Of a DNA stretch of 64,000 nucleotides, positions 9,438 through 20,427 are shown one piece after another; positions within the stretch are counted from its first letter, which is position 1, and each line of letters opens with the position of its first letter. Both the position numbers and the translations under genes were made by a program. A model generated the notes under the pieces. That model was not told where the DNA came from, searched no databases, and was given only the letters and a program-made list of their open reading frames with translations. Source of the DNA: Myotis daubentonii (lineage: Eukaryota > Chordata > Mammalia > Chiroptera > Vespertilionidae); contig NC_081841.1 of assembly GCF_963259705.1 (NCBI RefSeq), positions 115,046,979 to 115,110,978 on the forward strand, in the 5' to 3' direction.

Positions 9438-9924
9438 AGGGTTGCCTGGCCAGTCTGGGTGAGGGGCTGAAGGCTGTTTTCAGTCTGGGACTGAAGCTCC
9501 CAACTGCTCCTTTTTTTCTTTTTCTTTTTTTATTCTGGGCCAGCTTTAGCTCTGAGGCTTGGCTCCAGCTCTGAGGCCTCAGCTGCTGAAAACAGGTATC
9601 TGGTTTGTTTTGGTTCTATAATGGAAACTCTGTATCAACTCCAGCTCTGAGATCCCAGCTCTCTGAAAGCTGGTTTCTGGGGTTTTGTTTAGCTTCTATA
9701 TTTGTTACAATGTTTTTTAAACTGCAAGCTCAGAGGCTGGCAAGGCAGGCGGCGAATGTTGCAGTCCTCCGTCACTGAAGCAAGCAAGCCTAGTGTTAGT
9801 TTCAAGCTGTCTGACTTCCGGCCACCACCTTGGCTGGCAGTTAATTTGCATATCGCCCTGATTAGCCAATGGGCAGGGTAGCAGTCGTACGCCAATTACC
9901 ATGTTTCTCTTTTATTAGATAGGA
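9438..9924 (-). mobile_element. Helitron, A-type, 3' truncated
   Basis: Minus-strand 5' end TCCTATCTAATAAAAGAG is exact (plus ..TAGGA at 9924). The 5' module has CCAAT (9866-9870) and a reverse octamer (9844-9851), with a decayed YY1-like site. The interior matches part A of the composite elements, including GCAAGCTCAGAGGC and CAGCTCTGAGATCCCAGC. It stops at 9438 in the CCCAGACTGGCCAGGCA block, so the A/B junction and the 3' end are missing. Confidence 0.85.
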
Positions 9925-11154
9925 CTAGTGGCTCAGTGCACAAAAGTCATGCACGGTGGGGGGGGTTCCCTCAGCCCAGTCTGCACCCTCTCCAATCGGG
10001 GACCCCTCTGGGGATGTCCGACTTCCGGTTGTAAATCAGCAGGATGTAAACCAGCAGTCAGACATTTCTCTCACCATCTGGGACCGCTGGCTCCTAACTG
10101 CCTCTGCCTATCTGCCTGATCGCCCCTAACTTCCTCTGCCTGCCTGCCTGATCGCCCCTAACTTCCTCTGCCTGCCTTCCTGATCTCCCCTAACTGCACT
10201 CTCCTGCCTGCCTTATCTTGCCCCCAACTGCCCTCCCCTGCAGTGCTGGCTGCCACCAACTGCCCTCCCCTGCTGGCCTAATCTCACCCCCAATGGTCCT
10301 CCCCTGCTGGCCTGATTTTGCTGCCAACTGCCCTCCCCTGCAGGTCTGGTAGCCCCAACTGCCCTCCCCTGCCGACCTGATCTCACCCCAATGTCCCTAC
10401 CCTGCTGGTCTGATTTCATCCCCAACTGCCCTCCCCTACAGGCCCGGTGGCCCCAACTGCCCTTCCCTGCTGGCCTGATCTCACACCCAACTGCCCTCCT
10501 CTGCTGGCCAATTTGGTTCTGATTGGTCAGTTTCTATGCCAATCAACGTCAAAACTCTGCCTCTTAGGCAGCCATTGGTTCTTCACAGCACCCACATTTG
10601 GTTCTGATTGGTCAGTTCCTACACCAGTCAATGTCAAAAGCTCTGCCTCCTAGACAGCCATCGGTTCTTCACAGCACCCACATTTGGTTCTCATTGGTTG
10701 TTTCCTATGCCAATCAAAGTCAAAAACTCTGCCTCCTAGGCAGCCATTCTCTCCTCATAGCACCCAGATTCTGTTCTGATTGGTCAGTTCCTATGCTAGT
10801 CAGTGTCTCTGGGCCTATCACCAGGGCCTGATCAGAAAGGTGGGGCTGATCAGCAACCCCGGTGGAGGCCTGGAGAGAAATGGAGGTGAGGCTGCTGGCC
10901 AGTCGCAGATAGAAAGAGAGAGGCAAGTGCTGATCTACAGCTGCCACAGAGGCTCCAGATCAGACCCTGCTTTTCTTTTCAGGCCTCTCTCTGGGTCTGA
11001 TTCGCAGCCCCCTCATCAGTAACTGCTGGGTCACCTCGCCTGCAGCTGCAGTGCTGGATCACCACAGCAACCCACTGCAGACTGCAGGACTTCCGGTTGG
11101 TCTGCCTCTTGTGGTAAGGAGTCATTAGGGACCCAGGGTTTTTATATATTAGGA
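9925..11154 (-). mobile_element. Helitron with a different 5' terminus and CCAAT tandem repeats
   Basis: The 3' end (minus strand) is the usual type: CTAG at 9925-9928 with a hairpin GTGCACAAAAGTCATGCAC close by. The 5' end at 11154 reads TCCTAATATATAAAAACCCT, unlike the TCCTATNTAATAAAAG ends elsewhere here, so this is another subfamily or a chimera. The interior has a C-rich degenerate repeat (about 10100-10500) and about 3.5 copies of an 86-base unit (10512-10815). Its 3' end touches the 5' end of the neighbouring Helitron with no base between them. Non-coding. Confidence 0.85.
10512..10815. repeat. 86-base tandem repeat with paired CCAAT boxes
   Basis: Units begin at 10512, 10597, 10683 and 10769 (85-86 bases; the last is partial). 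Most have TGATTGGTCAGTT or a variant (inverted CCAAT), then ATGCCAATCAA (direct CCAAT) about 20 bases on, then CTCTGCCTCCTAGGCAGCCATTGG. The spacing resembles NF-Y site clusters, but function is inferred only. Confidence 0.85.
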
Positions 11155-14100
11155 TAGATATGAGTGAAATCATGTGATACTTATCTTTCTCTGACTGGTT
11201 TATTTCACTTAACATAATGTTCTCCAGGTCCATCCAGGCTGTTACAAATGGTAAGAGTTCTTTCTCATTTTACAGCTGCATAGTATTCCATTGTATAGCA
11301 GTACCACAGTTTTTAATCCACTCATTGGCAGATGGGAACTTAGGAGGCTTCCAAATATTAGCTATTGTAAATTGTGCTGTTATGAACACAGGGGTGCATA
11401 ATTTATTTATGATTAGTGTTTCTAATTTCTTGTGATATATTCCTAGAAGTGGGATTACTGGGTCAAATTGAAATTACATTTTTAAAATTTGAGGAAACTC
11501 CATACTGTTCTCCCCAGAGGTTATAGAGCCTCTGCGTTCCCATCAGCAGTGCACAAGGGTTCCATTTTTACCAAAGGCTCATCAGCACTTGTCATTTGTT
11601 GCTTTTTTGATGATAGCCATTCTGACAAGTGTGAGATGGTACTGCATTGTCATTTTGATTTGCATCTCTCAGATGACTAGTGACTTTGAGTATTTTGTCA
11701 TATGCTGCTTAGCCTTCTGTATATCCACTTTGAAGTGTCTATTTAGATACTTTGCCCATTTTTTAGATTGTTTATCTTCCTTTTAAGTTTTATGAGTTCC
11801 CTATAAATTTTGGAACTCCTTGTCGGATGTACCATTAACAAATATGTTCTCCCATGCAGTGGGCTTTCTTGTTGTTTTGTTGATGGTATCTTTTGCTGTG
11901 CAGAAGCTTTTTATTTTGATATAGTCCCATTTGTTTATTTTCTAATTAGTTTCCATCATCCTTGGACATGTATCAGTAGACATATTGCTAAGAATGATGT
12001 CAAGTATCTTGCTGCCTATGCATTCTACTAAGATTTTTATAGTTTCATGTATTACATTTAAGTCTTTTACCCATTTTGAATTTACTCTTGTATGTGGTGT
12101 AAGTTGATGGTCTAGTTTCATTTCTTTTGCATGTATCTGTCCAATTTTCCCAACACCATTTATTGAAGAGACTGTCTTGTTTCAATTGTATGTTCTTGCC
12201 TCCTTTGTTAAGCATTATGGCTTGGGTCGATTTCTGGGATCTCTGTTCTGTTCCATTGGTCTATATGTCTGTTCTTGTGTTAGTACCATGAGAACAGTGG
12301 CTTTGTAGTATAACTTGATATCTGGTATTGTGATCCCTAAAATTTTGTTCTTCTTTCTCAGGATTGCTGCAGCTATTTGATGTCTTTTTGTATTCCATAT
12401 AAAGTTTTGAAGAGTTTGTTCTAGGTCTGGGAAATATGCCATTGCTATGTTAATAGGGATTACATTGAGTCTGTAGATTATTTTGGGTAGTATAGACATT
12501 TTAATGATGTTAATTCTACCAATCCATAAACACGATATATGCTTCCATTTTTCATATCTTCCTCTCTCTCTGTTTTCAGTGTCCTGTAGGTTTCTGAGTG
12601 CAGGTATTTTAACTCAGGGGTTAAGTTTATTCCTAGGAATCTTATTATTTTTATGTTACAGTGGGTTTTTTCAGTTTCTCTTTCTGTGAGTTCATTATTG
12701 GTGTATAAAAAAGCCATAGATTTCTGGGTGTTAATTTTTTATCCTGCTACATTGCACAATTCATTTATTAATTCTAGTAGTTTTTTTATGGTGTCCTCAG
12801 GGTTTTCAATGCAAAATATCATGTCATCTGTGAATAATGACAGGTTTATTTCCTCTTTTACAATTTGGATGCTTTTTATTTCTTCTTCGTGTCTGATCCC
12901 TATGGCTAGCAGTTCCAGTACTATGTCAAGGACAAGTGGTGACAGTGGGAATCCCTGTCTTGTTCCTGTTCTTGGGAGAAATGTTTTTAGTTTTTACCCA
13001 TTGAGTATGATGTTGGCTATAGGTTTGTCATATAAGGCTTTTATTATGTTGAGGTATGAGGATGATCCCTCTATTCCCATTTTGCTGAGAGTTTTTATAA
13101 AAAATGTGTGTTGGATTTTGTCAATTGCATTTTCTACATCATTTGATATGATCATGAGATTTTTTTTCTTGCAGTCTGTTAATGTGCTGTATCACATTTG
13201 TTGTTTTGCAGATATTATAAAAGCCTTGCATCCCACTTGGTCATGGTGTATGATCTTTCTAATGTATTGCTGGATCTAATTTGCTAATATTTGTTGAGGA
13301 TTTTAGCATCTATGTTCATCAATGATATTGGCCTGCAATTCTCTTTGTAGTGTGTTTATTTGCTTTTGGGATTAGAGTAATACTAGCCTCATATAAAAAG
13401 CTTGGCAGTGTTCCTTCCTCATGAATTTTTTTTGGAATTGTTTGAGGAGGATAGGTGTTAGTTCTTGGAATGTTTGGCAAAACTCACCTGGGGAGCCATC
13501 TGGTCCAGGGCTTTTGTTGGATGGAAGTTTTTGTTATCACTATTCAATTTAAACAGTAGATATTGGTCTATTCAGGTTTTCTGATTCTTTCTGATTGAGT
13601 TTTTATAGGTTGTATTTTTCTAGGAATATGTCCATTTAAACTAGGCTGTCCAGTTTGCTGGAATAGAGATGTTTGTATTATTTTTAAAAATCCTTTATAT
13701 TTCTGTGGGGTTGGTTGTTACTTCACCTCTTCCATTTCTCTCTTTGTTTCTTGGTGAGTCTGGCTACAGGTTCATCAATCTTATATATTCTTTGAAAGAA
13801 CCAGCTCTTAGTTTTATTGATCTTTTGTATTATTTTTTGTTTGTTTGTGTGTTTCTATATCATTTATTTCTACTCAGGTCTTTATTATTTCCTTCATTGT
13901 ACTTACTCTGGGGTTTTCTTGTTGCTCTCTTTATAATTCTTTAAGTTGAAGAGTTAGTTGGCTTATTACCATTTTTTCTTATTTTTCGAGGTAGGCCTGT
14001 AGTGCTATGGACTTCCCCCTTAGGATTACTTTCACTGTGTTCCATAGATTTTGAATTGCTGTGTTTTCATTGTCATTTGTTTCCAGGATGTTTTTTTATT

Positions 14101-14752
14101 GCTTTTTTGGTCTCTTTGGTAGGCCATTCATTGTTTAATAGTATTCTATTTAGTGTCCATGTGTTTGATTGTTTTGGGGTGTCTTTAATGTAGTTGATTT
14201 CTAATTTTATGCCACTGTGATTTGAGAAGATATTTGTTATGATTTCAAACTTCTGGAATTTCTAAAGCCATAGCCTGTTTCCTAACATGTGGTCTATCTT
14301 TGAAAATGTCCCAAGAGCACATTAGAAGAATTTTATTCCATAGCTTTGGGGTGAAATGTTCTGAAGATGTTAATCAGTTCCATCTAATCTAGTGAGTCAT
14401 TTAGGATTGCTGTTTCCTTGTTTATTTTTTGTCTAGAAGATTTAACCAATGATGTCAATAGGGTATTAAAGTCCCATACTATGATTATATTGCTGTCAAC
14501 TCCTCCTTTGATATCTCCAAGAAGATTTTTATGTATTTGAATGCTCCTCTATTGGGGGCATATATTTGTCAGGGTTATATCTTCTTATTTTAGCAATCTC
14601 TTTAGTATTCTGATGTGGCCTTCATTATCTCTTGTTATGGCCTTCACTTTGAGGTCTATTTAGTCAGATATAAATATTGCTACCCCAGTTTGTCTTTCAT
14701 TTCTATTTGTCTGAAAAATATTTTTTTCAGCCCTTCACTTTCAATTTTTATG
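11155..14752 (-). pseudogene. LINE-1 ORF2 and 3' region, defective (minus strand)
   Basis: Read in reverse, this encodes most of L1 ORF2: the endonuclease domain toward 14750, reverse transcriptase around 12700-13600 and the cysteine-rich C-terminus toward 11200. Many stops and frameshifts break it. The open frame on the plus strand at 12653-13279 is its antisense shadow. The 5' end is truncated in the endonuclease region, where it meets the plus-strand L1 in head-to-head orientation. Confidence 0.88.
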
Positions 14753-15607
14753 GGGTCAGAAGGAAGCTGCACTCTCGGGACAGATGTAGTGTCTGATTGT
14801 GAAAAGGAGGTCTGCAGGACTGCTGGCAGCAGGGGATTCTAGATTTAAGTCAACAGCCAAGAGAAACTGTGCCCAGAAGGGGCAGCTGGATGGATGCCCA
14901 AGTCACGCCATTCCGGGGGAGAGGGCTCATAGTGGTGCAGCTCTTTCCCCTCTTTTGGTCATTGCTTTTATTTGCTAAACCTAGTTCATAGGACCTTTCA
15001 AATATAAACACTCACCCGTGGCTGAAGTGAAGGTGGAGTTGCAGACCTGTGGAGTCTGGGGAGAGGCAGAGGAGAGGAGAGGGTTGGGCAGAGGTGTCCA
15101 TCAGTCTGGTACTGAGTCATACCTGACGTGTCAGACCTAGGAAGCCATTTTATCCTGAAGAGATAGCCCCTCCCTGTAGTCTCCAGGCAACCAATACAGC
15201 CACACCTATCCTACACCCTGAGTGGTACAAAGGATACAAAAAAAAAAAAAAATAGCTGAATACTCCCTGAGAGTCCTCAGGGACTGGCCTAAAGAGAGGC
15301 CTTCAGTCCCAGCAAAAGAAAACTGAGAAGTGGCAGACAGTACAGAAGAGTGGGATCTTAAACCAGCCCTCATGGAGAATTAAAACATGGTGGAAAGGAA
15401 GGACACTTCATTTTTTCATTTTTATTTTATTTTATTTTATTATTATCTCTTTTTTTCTTTATTTTTATTTTCTACTTTATTTTCATTTTCTTTTCACCAT
15501 ACTTTTAAATCATTTTATTTTTTTTATTTTATCCTATATATTTAATTATTTTTTTTAGAAAATTATTACTTTTTTTCTTCTCTTTCTTATCCACTCATCC
15601 TCTTTCT

Positions 15608-15828
15608 TTTTTTTTTTATATTTTATTGATTTTTTACGGAGAGGAAGGGAGAGAGATAGAGAGTCAGAAACATCGATGAGAGAGAAACATCGATCAGCTG
15701 CCTCCTGCACATCTCCCACTGGGGATGTGCCCGCAACCCAGGTACATGCCCTTGACCAGAATCGAACCCGGGACCTTTCAGTCCGCAGGCTGATTCTCTA
15801 TCCACTGAGCCAAACCGGTTTCGGCAAT
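15608..15828 (-). mobile_element. VES SINE (minus strand)
   Basis: The reverse complement shows the VES head (GGCTCAGTGGATAGAGAATC with B box GGTTCGATTCTGG) and tail. A perfect 13-base target duplication TCATCCTCTTTCT lies at 15595-15607 and 15829-15841. Little diverged, so fairly young. Confidence 0.93.
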
Positions 15829-15854
15829 TCATCCTCTTTCTACTTCCTCTATAC

Positions 15855-16062
15855 CAGTGGTTCTCAACCTTCCTAATGCCGTGACCCTTTAATACAGTTC
15901 CTCATGCTGTGGTGACCCCCAACCATTGCTACTTCATAACTGTAATTTTGCTACTGTAAACAATATGTAATTATATATGTGTTTTCTGATGGTCTTAGGT
16001 GACCCCTGTGAAAGGGTCGTTCTACCCCAAAGGGGTCAGGACCCACAGGTTGAGAACCGCTG
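15855..16062 (-). mobile_element. SPIN-type hAT copy with internal deletion
   Basis: Termini CAGTGGTTCTCAACCTTCC and CAGGTTGAGAACCGCTG bound 208 bases. The orientation is opposite to the copy at 8313. The 8-base target duplication CTCTATAC (15847-15854 and 16063-16070) is perfect. About 100 central bases are missing compared with the 310-base copy, at a different place from the copy at 21891. Confidence 0.93.
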
Positions 16063-16219
16063 CTCTATACTGAACTGAGGTCTTCCCCATATTCATCCAA
16101 TTCCTTGACCTTACTAGTATTTTCTGTATATAAGCCTAGCCTCTGCAGATTCTGTCCCCACTCTTTTTATTGGGTATTTGGTGTTTGTATGTTTTGGTTT
16201 ATCTGTTTGTTCTCTAGTG

Positions 16220-16221
<2 letters not shown>

Positions 16222-16318
<97 letters not shown>

Positions 16319-16341
16319 CATATATATATATACATATATAT
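16222..16341. repeat. (TC)n then (TA)n compound microsatellite
   Basis: About 22 TC steps followed by about 18 TA steps and imperfect TATAC/TATG repeats, within the L1 5' region. It produces low-complexity open frames. Confidence 0.95.
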
Positions 16342-16692
16342 TTCCCTTTTCTTCCTTTTTTTCATACCATTTTTTCTCTCTTTGATATCATTTGTGCTCT
16401 CTTTTCTCTCTGCTAATTCTCTCTTTTCTCTGGTGGTCACTTATATTGGGGTTGTCAGTATCGTGAGTACATTTGTGGTTTTTTCCCTTTGTGTAGTGTC
16501 TTCTCAAGTTGCATTTTGTCCTGTTTGGTCAATGGAGTAGAGAGAGAGCCACATAACCAGACACCCAGAGAGGAGACTCCATTCACGAATGGGTCAATAA
16601 TACTCCAGACCCAACTACAGAGGCAAGAAGATGGCAGCAGTGAGGGAGAGAGCATGAGTGAGTGAGGGAGCAAAAGAGGAGTTTGGACCTGT

Positions 16693-16693
<1 letters not shown>

Positions 16694-16732
<39 letters not shown>
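16694..16732. repeat. (TG)n microsatellite
   Basis: Uninterrupted TG dinucleotide repeat inside part B of the L1 5' region. The matching site at 37698-37754 in the minus-strand L1 holds (CA)n, so the repeat belongs to the L1 family. Confidence 0.95.
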
Positions 16733-16733
<1 letters not shown>

Positions 16734-17099
16734 CAGTTATATCCCACAGGACATTCAAGGGCAGGCTGACTGGGCTCACCCAACCAGGCAGCCTCTGCTA
16801 CCAATGCAAATAGTCCCTAAGTGATTGACTCTTCCACAGAGGCCTCACCTTTTTGAAGAGGAGACCTGCTGTGACTGCGAGCCCAGCCTCACCTCCAACC
16901 AGGGTGCCCTCAGTCAAAACCCGGGACTCTACAGCCACCCGCACCAGGGACCTGCTGCCCCAGTTGCAGTCCCATAGTGACCAATATGCCAGTCACCCCA
17001 TGCCCAGGCCCCTGTGAGTTTCAAAGCATACTCCCTTCTGGCTGGCTCAACACTTTAACCAAGGGCACTGCAACCACGCGAGTAGCAACCACTTGAGCA

Positions 17100-17404
17100 C
17101 CCTGGCCCTGTCCAAGAAGCAGCAGCTGCATGAGCAGCCCACCCTTTTCTAAGGAGCAGAAGCCACACACAGCCCACCACCATCCAAGGAGCAACAGCTT
17201 TGGGAGCAGCCTACCCCTGTCTGAGGAGCAGCAGCTGTGTGAGCAGCCTGCCCCGCTAGCCAGAGGAGAAACTACTGCTATGAGCAGCGCCCACCAGAGG
17301 AGCCGCCACCAAATAAGGAGAGGCTGCTGCTGCAACTTCCTGAAGAGCAGCCTCCACCTGAGGAGCTGCTGCCACCAGAGGAGCAGCCCCCGCACAAAGG
17401 CCAC
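17100..17404 (+). repeat. CAG/GAG-rich minisatellite in L1 5' region
   Basis: Degenerate units of about 30 bases around GAGGAGCAGCAGCTGTGTGAGCAGCC. It ends at the join to ORF2. The 93-codon plus frame across it is a by-product of the repeat. The counterpart lies at about 37100-37370 in reverse. Confidence 0.75.
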
Positions 17405-18098
17405 TTCATAATACTAAAGGGATCGATACAACAAGAGGATATAACGCTGGTAAACATATATGCACCCAATGCAGAAGTACCCAAATACATTTAGAAAACT
17501 CCTGGAAGATATCAAGGGAGAGCAACAACAATACAATCATAGCAGTAGACTTTAATACCCCACTGACATGACTGGATAAATCCTGTAGACAAAAAATCAG
17601 CAAGGAAACAGCAATCCTAAATGACTCACTAGATGGATTTAATTGACATCTTCAGAACATTTCACCCCAAAGCCATGGGATATACATTCTTCTCAAGGGC
17701 ACCTGGGACATTTTCAAAGATAAACCACATGTTGGGTCACAGGAAAAGTCTCTCCAAATTCAAGAAGATTGAAATCATATCAAGCATCTTCTCAGACCAC
17801 AATGGCATAATATTAGAAATAAACTACAATAAAAAAATTCACACTTGGAAGCTAAATAGCATGCTAGTAAACAATGATTGGGTTAACAAAGAGATCAGAG
17901 AATAAATTAAAAACATCCTGAAAATGAATGATGACAATGAAAACACAACAATCTAAAATCTATGGGATATGCTGAAAGCAGTCCTGGGGGGGAAGTTTAT
18001 AGCTCTACAGACCTACCTCAAAAAACAAGAAAAAATGGTAGTAAATCATCTAACTCTACAACTTAAAGAATGAGAAAGAGAGCAACAAGTAAAGCTTA

Positions 18099-18332
18099 GA
18101 GTCAGCAGAAGGAAGGAGATAATAAAGATCAGATCAGAGCAGAAATAAATGACAGAGAGACCAAAAAAACAAACAAACAAACAAAAAAAATACAAAAGAT
18201 CAATGAACAACCCCAGAGTGAGCAGAAGGAAGGAGATAATAAAGATTAGAGCAGAAATAAATGACATAGAGACCAAAAATCAATACAGAAAATCAATGAA
18301 ACCAAGAGCTGGTTCTTTGAAAGGATAAACAA
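18099..18332 (+). repeat. 117-base tandem duplication in L1 ORF2
   Basis: GAGTNAGCAGAAGGAAGGAG and the sequence after it occur at 18099 and again at 18216, offset 117 bases, between the endonuclease and reverse transcriptase parts. 117 is divisible by 3, so the duplication itself keeps frame, but stops are present nearby. Confidence 0.85.
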
Positions 18333-18501
18333 GATTGACAAACCTCTAGCCAGGCTCACCAAGAAGCAAACAGAGAGGACCCAAATAAACAAAATCAGAA
18401 ACGATAGAGGCGAAATAACAACAGACCCCACAGAAATACAAATGATCATTAAAAAATACTAGGGACAGCTCTACTCCAACAAACTAGACAACCTGGAGGA
18501 A

Positions 18502-19542
18502 ATGGACAAATTCCTAGAAAAATACAACATTCCAAAACACAATCAGCAAGATTCTAAAAATCTCAATAGGCCAATAAGTATGGAAGAAAGTGAAGCAGTC
18601 ATCAAAAAGCTTCCAGCAAACAAAAGCCCAGGACCAGACGGCTTCACAGGGGAGCTTTACCAAACATTCAAGGAAGAACTAAAACCTATCCTCCTCAGAC
18701 TACTAAAAAAAATTCAAGAGGAAGGAACACTTCCAAGCTCATTCTATGAAGCCAGCATCACCCTAATACCAAAACCAGGTAAAGACAACACAATGAAAGA
18801 GAATTACAGGCCAATATCCCTCATGAACATAGATGCCAAAATCCTTAACAAAATCTTAGCAAATCAGATCCAGCAGTACTTCAGAAAGATCATATACACT
18901 GACCAAGTAGGATTTATCCCAGGGATGCAAGGATGGTACAATATTCGCAAATCAATAAACGTGATACATCACATAAACAAATTGAAAGAAAAAAACCACA
19001 TGGTCATATCAATTGATGCAGAAAACGCATTTGACAAAATCCAACACCCATTTTTGAAAAAAACTCTCAGCAAGGTGGGAGTAGAAGGATCATACCTCAA
19101 CATAATAAAAGTCATATATGACAGGCCTACAGCCAACATCATACTCAATAGACAAAAACTAACACCATTTCCCCTAAGAACAGGAACAAGACAGGGATGC
19201 CCACTCTCATCACTCCTGTTCAACATAGTACTGAAAGTATTAGCCATTGCAATTAGACAAGAAGAAGAAATAAAAGGCATCCAAATTGGAAAAGAGGATG
19301 TAAAACTGTCCTTATTTGCAGACTACATGATATTATACATACAATACCCTAGAGACTCCATCAAAAAACTACTAGACTTAATACATGAATTTGGCAATGT
19401 AGCAGGATACAAAATTAACCCCAAGAAATCTGAGGCATTTCTATACACCAATAGTGAACTTTCAGAAAGAGAGATTATAAAAAAAAATCCCATTTACCAT
19501 TGCACCAAAAAATTTAAGCTACCTAGGAATAAACTAAACTAA
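18502..19542 (+). pseudogene. LINE-1 ORF2 reverse transcriptase fragment, active-site mutant
   Basis: 346 codons stay open through the L1 reverse transcriptase core. Residues in order: SPGPDGF (about 42-48), the [10 protein letters not shown] block with the first catalytic aspartate (about 169-178), TRQGCPLS (about 229-236) and the FADD motif at 272-275. In this copy FADD reads FADY (codon TAC at 19324-19326), losing one of the paired aspartates that bind metal. The methionine at 18502 is internal, not the ORF2 start: endonuclease sequence lies upstream in another frame after a frameshift. The frame ends near 19542 after a further frameshift, and a solo LTR follows. It belongs to the L1 at 14753-22362 and cannot make an active enzyme. 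Confidence 0.9.
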
Positions 19543-19597
19543 AGAGGTAAAAGACCTCTACTTAGAAAACTACAGGACACTGAAAAAGGAGATAGAG

Positions 19598-20421
19598 TGC
19601 CGGGAGCCGGTCCATCCTTGCTGTTTCAAGGGACCTGGCATATATGGCATACGGTTCTTAATATGTTTGCTCACCTTCTTGGCACTGTGTTTTAACCAAG
19701 GTTACCTCTCCGAGAAAGGTTGAATCCCCAGGTAGGGATTTTCCCCTGAAGTTAGGGAGGGAATAAAACCCCTCAACTAAGTGCCAGGCGGGTAATTAAT
19801 CACTTTAACTATGAACAATCATGCTTAAGCTACATAATCTTTACTCCCTGGAATGGAGATAAGAAACGCCCTAACCTTTGTAATAGAGATTGATAGGATT
19901 GAATCAACTGGTATAAATACAGATGTAACCAGACAGAGAGAGACAGAACTTAGAACACAGAACTTAGGAGACAGAACCAAGAGAGACAGAACCTACAAAG
20001 AACGTTCTCTAGAGACAGAAGAACTTCGCTGGAGAGAACATGGCAAAAGATCCTGGACAGAAACTGGCCTCAGAACCTAGAGACAGAACCTAGCGAGAGA
20101 ACATGGCAAAAGATCCTGGACTGAACCTGACTACAGAAATTGGCAAGAGAACCTGACTAGAACCTGGTGACTGAACCTGGCTGGAGAACCTGGACAGAAC
20201 CTGGCTGAAGAACCTAGCAAGGGAACATGGCTACAGAACCTCGCTGGAGATCCGAAGCAGAACCTCTCTGGAGATCCAGACCAGAACTTGGCTGGAGATA
20301 TGGGCTAGAGATCCTGGCTAGGCTGCTGATCAACTGAACGCTGTCTCCGTGTCATTCCTTCTTCGCCGACTCCGTCTACGCCTTTGGGAACCCCTGGACC
20401 GGCTGGGGCTGGACCCCGGCA
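19598..20421 (+). mobile_element. Solo LTR of an endogenous retrovirus (class II-like)
   Basis: 824 bases run from TGCCGGGAG to CCCCGGCA, giving the TG...CA ends and a short terminal inverted repeat TGCCGGG. A perfect 6-base target duplication ATAGAG lies at 19592-19597 and 20422-20427. Six bases is typical of class II (ERVK-like) integrases. A TATA box (TATAAATA, 19912-19919) is followed by an A/G-rich tandem stretch of AGAACCTGG-type units (about 19935-20290) and a CTCCGTGTCATTCC end region. No internal viral genes remain, so it is a recombined solo LTR. It interrupts L1 ORF2 cleanly, so it is younger than that L1. Confidence 0.88.
19912..19919 (+). promoter_or_regulatory. TATA box of the solo LTR
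   Basis: TATAAATA about 315 bases into the LTR, a plausible U3 promoter position. Activity is not shown. Confidence 0.5.
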
Positions 20422-20427
20422 ATAGAG

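Noticed and set aside
12653..13279. 208-codon plus-strand open frame
   Set aside because: It is the antisense of minus-strand L1 reverse transcriptase; no independent signal.
16105..16540. Low-complexity Ser/Leu and Tyr/Ile frames
   Set aside because: Translation of the (TC)n-(TA)n microsatellite.
17021..17411. Open frames on both strands in the CAG/GAG-rich stretch
   Set aside because: Repeat-derived within the L1 5' region; no domain, and the reverse counterpart at 37100-37370 does not keep the frame.
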